NCBI RefSeq assembly: GCF_000004195.4
Contig: NC_030684.2
Coordinates: 73,063,892 to 73,127,891, forward strand
From: Xenopus tropicalis
Taxonomy: Eukaryota; Chordata; Amphibia; Anura; Pipidae
Direction of reading: 5' to 3'
Length of the DNA: 64,000 nt
Shown here: positions 59,002 to 64,000 of the stretch, one piece after another
Position numbering within the stretch: position 1 is the stretch's first letter
Layout of the letters: each line of letters starts with the position of its first letter
Program-made: the position numbers and the translations under genes
Notes under the pieces: generated by a model
Told to the model about the DNA's origin: nothing
Database searches by the model: none
Seen by the model: only the letters and a program-made list of their open reading frames with translations

Positions 59002-59056
59002 TGTTTTTTTACCTTTAGGTTACATCCCAATTCCAGGATACAATGAAGGAAACTAA
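36560..59056 (+). CDS. DMB: MHC class II DM beta chain (five exons)
   Basis: Joined exons 36560-36623, 46443-46727, 49591-49869, 52198-52314 and 59019-59056 give 260 residues (human DMB 263). Order: signal peptide (1-21), beta-1 (22-116), Ig C1 beta-2 (117-209), membrane helix (about 221-242), 18-residue tail. All junctions are GT/AG, phase 1. DM identity: GFVVQ at the beta-1 start, four beta-1 cysteines, CHVWGFYPAE and PVGDWTYQ in beta-2, and a tail YIPIPGYNEGN like the human YTPLPGSNYSEG. The YIPI signal (250-253) fits Yxx-phi sorting to late endosomes. It is the expected partner of the DM alpha gene 10 kb upstream in the same orientation; gene order and orientation suit co-regulation by class II transactivation. 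Confidence 0.95.
37016..37596. mobile_element. T2-type element in DMB intron 1
   Basis: TTAAAGGAGAACAAAGGG and TTTAGTTCTCTTTTAA ends, TTAA borders. It contains a copy of the foldback seen at 22944-23142. Confidence 0.6.
37621..37818. repeat. Foldback MITE (ATTTATCATGCTGT)
   Basis: TAGGGGTGTATTTATCATGC at the left and GCATGATAAATATACCCCTTA at the right, plus inverted AGTGAAGCATTACC/GGTAATGCTTCACT. Confidence 0.75.
37997..38225. mobile_element. MITE with AGTGATGAGCGAAT ends
   Basis: AGTGATGAGCGAAT and ATTCGCTCATCACT inverted termini around 200 non-coding bases, set in a TA-rich target. Confidence 0.75.
38559..38798. repeat. Short palindrome with decayed hammerhead-like motifs
   Basis: Nearly perfect inverted repeat of about 118 bases per arm centred near 38678. 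Each arm has a GGCTG/CAGCC stem followed by GAAACGTTAGG, in hammerhead stem II-GAAAC layout, but TTGAGAA replaces CTGATGA. (TA)n tracts flank it. Confidence 0.6.
39350..42240 (-). mobile_element. Nearly full-length CR1 LINE inserted in the Penelope copy
   Basis: 3' tail of CTATGTAA repeats at 39350. Endonuclease and RT are encoded on the - strand. Penelope sequence resumes on both sides with a few target bases missing and no target duplication, as often seen for CR1. Confidence 0.9.
39530..42240 (-). pseudogene. CR1 ORF2 (endonuclease-RT), broken
   Basis: From 42240: apurinic-type endonuclease (CMLANARSLSGKL, LIGITETW, GGGVCLYVKSDL, VVIMGDFNYPDIDW, NSDHNMVSFEI), then RT (GPGPDGFHPRVL, VVPLFKKG, YRPVSLTS, LDFAKAFDTVPH, GVPQGSVLGPLLFNLFINDL, catalytic FADDTKL). 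Breaks near 42030, 41572, 40599 and 39783, plus loss of about 27 codons near 39908, where KKGIE jumps to DINELEKV. Not functional. Confidence 0.9.
43215..45062 (+). pseudogene. Penelope-like RT with GIY-YIG endonuclease, 5' truncated
   Basis: The open frame begins upstream at 43143, but its first 24 codons are antisense to the partner copy. Real homology starts near SDKGGSIVIMD. RT motifs: LATLDVASLYTSIP, LRGTAMGSNVAPSYAN, catalytic YIDD in WWRYIDDVF. The C-terminal GIY-YIG nuclease has IYVLICPCGLIYVGET. No stops up to 45062, so the surviving 615 residues look intact; the N-terminus and promoter are missing. Reads in the same direction as DMB, within its intron 1. Confidence 0.9.
43215..45345 (+). 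mobile_element. Penelope-like element, longer + copy
   Basis: Encodes RT plus GIY-YIG endonuclease, then about 280 bases of 3' sequence including a hammerhead-like GTCC-GAAACGTCGC motif (45241-45278), and ends at a (TA)n tract. 5' truncated at the inverted junction. Confidence 0.9.
45600..46092. repeat. Degraded MITE before DMB exon 2
   Basis: GGTATGGAGATACAAATTAT near the left and AATGGATCTTATACCTGTAT at the right, with TCCATAA/TTATCTAGA-type phrases in both orientations. Borders approximate. Confidence 0.45.
46443..46727 (+). CDS. DMB: DMB exon 2, beta-1 domain
   Basis: Acceptor TTATTGGCAG, donor GTAAGT. The 95 residues begin GFVVQEITGC and carry cysteines in TGC, IHC, YQC and SKC plus sequons NAT and NIT. 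The pattern follows human DMB beta-1 rather than classical class II beta-1, which has a single disulfide. Confidence 0.9.
46728..48207. other. DMB intron 2, 5' part, nothing recognised
   Basis: AT-rich with short frames lacking domains. No paired repeat ends seen. Confidence 0.35.
48208..48568. mobile_element. Foldback MITE (GGGCTCGTAC ends)
   Basis: AAGGGCTCGTACACACAAGG at the left and TCATGAGTATGAGCCCTAA at the right, with inverted ATGCATTT and CATGAGCA blocks inside. Confidence 0.65.
48765..49480 (+). mobile_element. L1-type LINE 3' fragment
   Basis: A decayed + strand frame resembles the C-terminus of L1/Tx1 ORF2: YRLTQLYIVHGAYLTKVRLH, a cysteine pair in PLCNTCGQKQGT, LWACGQL, and a W-rich end (WVTWFWKCPDPPTYDQWYKL). 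It ends near TTTTCAATAAACTCACC. 5' truncated and frame-broken. Confidence 0.7.
49591..49869 (+). CDS. DMB: DMB exon 3, Ig C1-set beta-2 domain
   Basis: Acceptor TTTAATCATAG, donor GTGAGT. The 93 residues hold the Ig cysteines (LVCHVWGFYPAE, YTCVVKH), the core tryptophan (VVSWF) and GDWTYQ, all close to human DMB. No lesions. Sequons NDT and NYT are present. Confidence 0.96.
50898..51012. mobile_element. Short T2-type MITE
   Basis: 115 bases: TTAAAGGAGAAGGAAAG and CTTTCCTTCTCCTTTAA, TTAA borders. An internally deleted relative of 53136-53531. Confidence 0.8.
51437..51800. repeat. Degraded MITE rich in GGCCGAT
   Basis: GCAATATCAGGC, GGCCAGATATTGG and CAATCGGCCCGTGTATGGCC recur in both orientations. 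Related to 11090-11398. Confidence 0.45.
52198..52314 (+). CDS. DMB: DMB exon 4, connecting peptide and membrane helix
   Basis: Acceptor CTCTCTGCAG, donor GTAAGG. It encodes SYGLTSSQIIK, a helix of about 22 residues rich in I, L, V and A, then WRNAKKS. Phase 1 at both ends. Confidence 0.92.
53136..53531. mobile_element. T2-type MITE in DMB intron 4
   Basis: TTAAAGGAGAAGGAAAGGCAC start. Inverted inner blocks (GGTATCAGGTAA, GCTCCTGT and complements). Right TTAA near 53528 less certain. Confidence 0.6.
53942..54354. mobile_element. T2-type foldback MITE
   Basis: TTAAAGGAAAAAGAAAG and CTTTCGTTCTCCTTTAA with TTAA borders. Inner inverted repeats: TGACTTTGACC, GCACCAGCCCGGGG and GTCACTTGGGGGTGCC. 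Confidence 0.85.
54882..56114 (+). pseudogene. Tc1-like DDE transposase, split by a 196-bp insertion
   Basis: The start MKSKEHTRQVRDKVIEKF is at 54882. An insertion (54938-55133) with a 16-base duplication splits the N-terminal helix-turn-helix. Downstream of it the frame is uninterrupted from IEKF to 56114: paired-like DNA-binding region (STVQAIIQKW, TTISRAL), GRPPKLT, and a DD34E catalytic domain with WSDETK, QQDNDPKH and the glutamate in SPDLNPMENLW. Apart from the insertion this looks like a complete enzyme of about 340 residues. Confidence 0.92.
54938..55133 (-). mobile_element. L1-like 3' end inserted in the transposase gene
   Basis: A 16-base target duplication GTTATTGAGAAATTTA (54922-54937, 55134-55149). 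On the - strand the insert ends CCCAATAAAAATGATTGAAA, like the 3' end of short-tailed vertebrate L1 elements. Duplication length fits target-primed reverse transcription. Family assignment tentative. Confidence 0.65.
56335..57498. other. DMB intron 4, degraded MITE halves
   Basis: Inverted phrases (GGGAGATTAAT, CCACTGCCCTA, TTTCCGCAG) at 57000-57390 look like old MITE ends. No coding features. Confidence 0.4.
57507..58683. mobile_element. Non-autonomous hAT with internal minisatellite, copy 3
   Basis: Ends CAGTGCTGTCCAAC and GTTGGACAGCACTG, perfect 8-bp duplication GTTTAAAC (57499-57506, 58684-58691). Same interior as 29758-30964. Confidence 0.93.
57925..58505. repeat. Minisatellite inside hAT copy 3, compound unit
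   Basis: The 34-base unit of copy 2 alternates with a second block (CCAAGTTTGGCACAAACCAG, CCAAGAATGGCACACACAGT) forming a higher-order repeat of about 120 bases. Confidence 0.92.
58925..58991. repeat. (TA)n microsatellite beside a DMB acceptor
   Basis: About 33 TA units followed by CACACACA, ending 27 bases before exon 5. Confidence 0.98.
59019..59056 (+). CDS. DMB: DMB exon 5, cytoplasmic tail with YIPI signal
   Basis: Acceptor TTTTTTTACCTTTAG. Twelve residues (GYIPIPGYNEGN) then TAA. The YIPI motif is equivalent to the YTPL lysosomal-targeting signal of human DMB. The acceptor lies 27 bases past a long (TA)n tract. Confidence 0.92.
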
Positions 59057-59076
59057 TGCTGTGTCAGATAAGAAGT

Positions 59077-59579
59077 GTAAGTAGAAATGTTTCTAAACAA
59101 GGGTATCAGGTATACTCTTAAGTAATGAAATTGTGCAGGAGAGTTAATTCCAATATCCAAAATGTTGTGCGAAGTTCTTTGAACAGAAACCCTAAAGCCA
59201 AAACAAAAAAAGTAAAAGTGAAAATGGCTGTGCTCTCTTATTATCAGTCATTCAGAAAACATTGTTTACCCACACTGTGGAAAAGGTTTTCTTGAAATTC
59301 TTTCCCATTTTATCTAAACTTCCCCTTTTCTTTTCTGCCTAAGTCTAATACAGGGCTGGGTGAAAAGTATGGTTCATTTTATAAAGCTCATTATTTGTCC
59401 TTGCATTTTAAATAAATTCTTTATAATTAAAAGAATGGCTATACACTATAATATCACAGTCTCTGTCTGGCTTATGGTAAGTGTAGAAGACCCATTAAAT
59501 CTTTGCAGGAGAGCTTTAAGTGTATGAAATGACTTTTAGGGCTGACTATGAAACTAATTTATACCACTGATTCTTGCAG
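59077..59579 (+). other. Probable intron in the DMB 3' UTR
   Basis: A GTAAGTAG donor begins 20 bases after the DMB stop, and an acceptor TTCTTGCAG ends at 59579. Human DMB also splits its tail/UTR region into a further exon. A donor so close to the stop should not trigger nonsense-mediated decay. Supported only by splice-site quality. Confidence 0.45.
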
Positions 59580-60100
59580 GTCACTGATGGATGATTTCCT
59601 CTGGGTGACTAAACTGGTTTCCCCCCAAGATTGAGTTGGGCTGTAACTGGCTCTGTGAGCTGTGCAAGGAAGATTATCATCTCTCTGATGTGCCAAAAAC
59701 TGCCTTATTAGGATACTGTCATATTGTATAAATTGGGAGTGCTAATTTATCTGACAAAGGTTAAAGTGCATTTTTAGATGATTGTAGTACACTCAGTATT
59801 ACATTTTTTATTCTGAGATTCTCTGGGTTAGAATATCAACTGCTAAAGGTGAACATGCTCTTTAATAGTATAGTGCATCTGTGAGGCTTGCTCCACAGCC
59901 CCATCCAAGTACAAAGCACCTCTTTATTGTCAGTTGCCCTGCACTTAACCAGATCAGTACTGGGTCCCGAAGGTGTCACTCTGGGCATGTCTACAATGTC
60001 TTCTCTAAGAGGTGAGCATATATGGAAGGCAGCTGAAGAAGAGGTGCTGGGGTAAGGGTAGATGCAGTATTTGAATTCATTTAGTTTCTGTGGTGTAAAA
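59580..60100 (+). other. Probable DMB 3' UTR exon start
   Basis: Non-coding sequence following the candidate UTR acceptor. No frame of note; its extent to 63040 is unproven. Confidence 0.3.
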
Positions 60101-61140
60101 TCATAGTAACATAGTAAGTTAGGTTAAAAAAAGACATACGTCAATCAAGTTCAAACTCAATGCCCAAATACAACCTGCCTAACTGCTAGTTGATCCAGAG
60201 GAAGGCAAAAAACCCCATCTGAAAGCTCTTTAATTTGCCACAGAGGGGAAAAAATTCCTTCCTGACTCCAAGATGGCAATCGGACCAGTCCCTGGATCAA
60301 CTTGTACTAAGAGCTATCTCCCATAACCCTGTATTTCCTCACTTGCTAAAAAGCCATCCAACCCCTTCTTGAAGCTATATAATATATCAGCCAATACAAC
60401 TGGTTCATGGAGGGAATTCCACAACTTCACAGCTCTCACTGTAAAAAAACATTTCCGAATATTTAAACAGAACCTCCTTTCTTCTAAATGCAGTGGGTGC
60501 CCTTGTTTCAGTTGGAAGGACCTATTGGTAAATAAAGCATCAGAGATTTTATTATATGATCCCTTTATGTATTTATACATAGTTATCGCATCACCCCTTA
60601 AGCACCTCCTCTCCATTGTAAACAACTCTATCTTAGCCAGTCTTTCTTCATAACTGAGACTTTCTATACCCTTTCCCAGCTTAGTTGCCCTTCTCTGGAC
60701 CCTCTCTAACTCAATAATGTCCCGTTTGAGCACTGGAGACCAAAACTAAAGGGCATATTCTAGATGGGGCCTTACCAGCGCTCTGTAAAGGGGAAGAATA
60801 ATACCCTCCTCTTGTGAATCTATGTCCCTTTTAATACAATGCCAGGCAGCAGCTGCAAGGGCAATTTGACCTTATTTGCCCTTGCAGCTGCTGCCTGGCA
60901 TTGCTTGCTACAGGCAAGTTTATTTATCTACAAGGACTCCAAGGTCCTTCTCCATTATGGATTTGCCTTAGTGCAGTCCCATTAAGGGCTTGCATATTTT
61001 TACATCCCAGGTGCATGACCTTACATTTATCCACATTAAATCTCATCTGCCACTTAGCTGCCCAGATTGCCAGTTGGTCAGACTGGGCTTCAGAATTTTG
61101 TGTCATCTGCAAACACTGATACATTTCTTATAATACCCAA
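60101..61140 (-). mobile_element. CR1 LINE 3' fragment, second subfamily
   Basis: Tail of ATAGTAACATAGTAAG, then RT C-terminal sequence on the - strand: ELERVQRRATKL, TMYKYIKGSYNKI, FFTVRAVKLWNSL. It differs from the GTTACATA subfamily in both tail and protein. Carries a perfect 28-bp hairpin at 60837-60903. Confidence 0.9.
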
Positions 61141-63138
61141 GTGAAGAAGTGAAACTGAAAATCAAATAAAGAATTTGGGTACTTTAGTTTGCTCTTAATT
61201 TGTATTCTAATGTATGTAAATGTATAATCATATAAAGTAATAATCTTACTCCATAACATTAATCTTTGTTATCAGATATTTCAACACAACAGAATAGTCT
61301 TTCATCAAAAAAGAACACTTCATTACAAAAGATTATATAAAACACATACTGTTATTGCCTACATACACTATAAAAAGAATGGCAGTAAGTGGTTTCAGAC
61401 TACATCCAATTTACAGGTTTTGCTATTCTACAACTTTTGCAGTCAAAATGAACAATTCCTCAAAAGTTAGCTAATAACATACTTGAGCAGATTCTCTTGG
61501 ATGGGAGCCTTGTGTTGAATCAGTGGATGGCTAAATGCCCAGGAGCACATAACAACAACTAACAGACCTCACCAATGTGTTTAGTCTCAGGCAATCAATG
61601 ATGGTATTGACCAGAGATATTTTACTGAGGATCTATTGCTGAGACTGCTTATTTTTATTACATTAGGCCTCATATAGAGAGGTGTATAGCTAAACTGAAC
61701 AGGAACCTACAACAGGCTTACCAGGAAATGGCCAGTGGTTTGTGAAGGATCAGGGTTGTCACCGGCATGGCCAGGGTATATTGGGGTCATGGCTTAATTG
61801 TGTCACTTTTAATACTAACATATTTGGAGGCATGCAGGAAAATAGCATAATTTAAAGCCAAAGCTTTAGCTTATTTTAGTGACAAAAGTCACTGCACCAG
61901 TGATTGTATTCTAGGATTAGTTATTAGCTATTATTAGTTGTTTATGATATGTATTCAATCGACCATAATTGAACATATGGAAATTTATGGTATGCTTTGG
62001 ACTCATGCAGAGGTTTGATTACTGTCTCCAGGGAAATCCCTGTCTGGCATCTCCAGCATCATCAGTAGACAACAAGTTTCTCATTCATATGACTGAAAAG
62101 TGACTGATGGGTAAGGGCACTTTGGTCACTCACAGACAAAAAACCACTAGTGGTGCTGCTGTAAGCTCCCCCACTTTTTACCCATAGAAACTCCCATCCT
62201 GCATGTAGGTACCTGCCAAATTATTTATATGTACTACAAATACCTCCTATTCATCCTGTCATTTAGGTACTAAAAGTTATACCAAAGGGTGTGTTTCCCC
62301 CAGGGGCTCTGCTGCCATGAGGCAAGTTTAGACACTTGTCTTGACAAGTTACCAGGGGTGGCAAAAAGCCAATTTGGAATTTCGGATCTTCTTTGCAGAA
62401 AGCGCAATATCACTCTCTGCACTAGCCAAGGGGTGGCATTAAACTTGATTTTTTAATGACGAAACATCTGATTTATTTCTTGCACTAAATAATAAAATGA
62501 AACCACTTTTTGTAATGCTGAACAAAAGAGGATCTTATTACAGTAAGCCCCTGTATAATGAGCCTAACAAAGACCGCAGTTTAGGAATGAGGGGGGCAGA
62601 GGTTATAGAGGGCTCCATATCACTGTTTTAACAATTTGGCTGTTTACAGGAGGAACAAGAGGTGCAGTTCAAGCGAAAACAATTTTCAGCTGTGAAAACA
62701 CCCTCGCTTGTGCTGTACCAGTTACATGTGGACCAAGTCTTTTCTAATTTGAATATTTAAATTGTATAGTGTAGCTGTGCACCCATAACCATAATGTTTC
62801 TTATGCTTGTGTACAAATCAATGTGCTCTCTGTTTTGACAGCTTTGTCATTGGTTGCTTAGGAATCACTCCTTGATCCTTAGGTATAACAAATACGATTT
62901 TACAATAAAATTAATGTCAAGCATTTTGGCCTTTTACCAAAACTGAACTTCTAAGCCTTAGACCTCAGGGTGTTCTCTGGATGTTGCTAAATTTTGTTCA
63001 TTGGATTCTTGTAAATTCTTCTAAATAAAGATTACATATGTTGTATTACTGGTTCTGTGTTGTTCATTAACTCAGTACCAGTAGCAAAAGCCCTGTTTTA
63101 GCTCACTCCCCTATTTAATTGTGCTATTTGAAACCATG
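61141..63138. other. Downstream of DMB, little recognised
   Basis: AT-rich. Holds the poly(A) signal at 63024 and a repeat fragment (62310-62440) related to 3357-3610. Confidence 0.35.
63024..63029 (+). other. Candidate distal DMB polyadenylation signal
   Basis: AATAAA followed within 30 bases by a GT-rich stretch (GGTTCTGTGTTGTTC), the best poly(A) context I noticed downstream of DMB. An earlier AATAAA at 59411 lies inside the proposed UTR intron and has a poorer downstream element. Confidence 0.35.
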
Positions 63139-63344
63139 TTAGAAAGTAACATAATAGATGAAGTTGATAAACCACATGTCTTGCAATGTCAACCTTTTGC
63201 TACCTTGGAGAAAGATGTTAACCACCTCAGCACCCAGTCTGTCTCCAGTTTGTCTTTGAAGGTAACAAAATGTTCCTTCCTTACACCAAAAAGGGAATCG
63301 GAACATTCCCTGAATCATTATTATGCTAAGAGTTTTTTTGAGTA

Positions 63345-63810
63345 AGCTTATGTTATCTAGAAAGCCATCCAAATCTTTCTTGAAGCTAATTAATGCATCT
63401 GTCAGTACAACTGATTCAGGGAGAGAATTCTGAAGCTTTTCATATCTCATGTAAAAATAACCTTTGTGCATAGGGTTGCCACCTGGCGGGCACTTTACCA
63501 GCCTAGCCGGTAAAAATGATTCTTAATGCCAACGTTATTAATAGGGAAAACAGCTAAAAATATAAGAAGGCCGGTATTTTTTTCCAGAAAAGGTGGCAAC
63601 CCTATTTTGTGCACTGAAACCTAAGGTATTAGAGAGTTTATTGTATGGTCCCCCTATACTATATATATTGATAATATCCCACTTAATCACTCCTCTTTCC
63701 AGTAAACACAGTCCCAACATTGTTGTGATGTGAGAGTTACTGTTAATGTGGCCTACCTGAAATCTTGCACAACCCAGCATCGACTTTATAGGGGTCATTG
63801 AATTTGACAC
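63345..63810 (-). mobile_element. Very old CR1 fragment
   Basis: The - strand reads LLERGVIKWDIINIYSIGGPYNKLSNTL then, after an interruption, YEKLQNSLPESVVLTDALISFKKDLDGFL (each only partly conserved), matching the CR1 C-terminus seen at 60314-60733. A hAT-like insert at 63471-63604 separates the parts. Confidence 0.75.
63471..63604. mobile_element. Short hAT-like MITE inside the old CR1
   Basis: TAGGGTTGCCACCTGGC and AGGTGGCAACCCTA ends. Flanks CTTTGTGCA and TTTTGTGCA agree at 8 of 9. Confidence 0.7.
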
Positions 63811-64000
63811 AAATCAACAGTAATTGCACTAAAATTTCCAAATTATGATTGCCATTCTGTAAATGGGATAGGGGCCTCAGTTTGTAGGCTTCACTGGGGC
63901 AGGAACTGATATGAATTATTTATAATCTCTATAAAGCCAATATAAATATTTCACCACTATATGAATAGATAATATTTATAAATTTGCCTTCTATTTACTC

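Overview
This is a vertebrate nuclear locus, almost certainly from a frog of the genus Xenopus. That call is an inference from three things: the MHC class II DM coding sequence, the many TTAA-flanked T2-type MITEs, and the crowd of hAT, Tc1, CR1, Penelope-like and chromodomain Ty3/gypsy elements typical of Xenopus genomes. No bacterial, phage or plasmid sequence is present.

Two host genes are visible, both on the + strand and both spread thinly through repeats. The first (exons from 12970 to 26826) encodes an MHC class II DM alpha chain (DMA). The second (exons from 36560 to 59056) encodes the partner DM beta chain (DMB). Each has the classical class II layout: leader exon, membrane-distal domain exon, Ig C1 domain exon, transmembrane exon and a very short cytoplasmic-tail exon. 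Every intron is phase 1. The predicted proteins are 251 and 260 residues. DM alpha and beta form a heterodimer in late endosomes that removes CLIP from class II molecules and edits their peptides. The DMB tail carries a tyrosine sorting signal (YIPI) in the position of the human YTPL signal. An X-box/Y-box module lies just upstream of DMB, and an X-box-like site lies about 0.6 kb upstream of the DMA start, as expected for RFX/CIITA-controlled class II genes.

The rest is mobile DNA. 1-3890: nested T2 MITEs and foldback repeats. 3890-9039: a complete Ty3/gypsy chromovirus on the - strand, with LTRs that look identical by eye, a 5-bp target duplication, a self-priming primer-binding site and one frameshift in the reverse transcriptase. 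9342-10842: a foldback with a hammerhead ribozyme in each arm, bounded by a 14-bp duplication. 11 kb-31 kb: DMA exons among T2 MITEs, hAT MITEs, a CR1-in-hAT-in-MITE nest and two hAT elements carrying a 34-bp minisatellite. 31.7-36.1 kb: a 13-bp-unit minisatellite, then a 3.3-kb palindrome whose arms each hold a CRE between divergent TATA boxes and a G-rich minisatellite, just before the DMB promoter. 38.5-45.4 kb, in DMB intron 1: two Penelope-like copies head to head, one split by a nearly full-length CR1 LINE. 48.8-63.8 kb: the remaining DMB exons with an L1 fragment, more T2 MITEs, a Tc1 element broken by an L1-like insertion, a third minisatellite hAT, a (TA)n tract against the last DMB acceptor, and old CR1 fragments.

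I see no previously undescribed multi-gene system. The most unusual items are the ribozyme foldback, the self-priming arrangement of the gypsy element, the large palindrome with bidirectional promoter-like modules, and the repeated pairing of one hAT family with one minisatellite. All family assignments come from reading motifs; no database search was possible.
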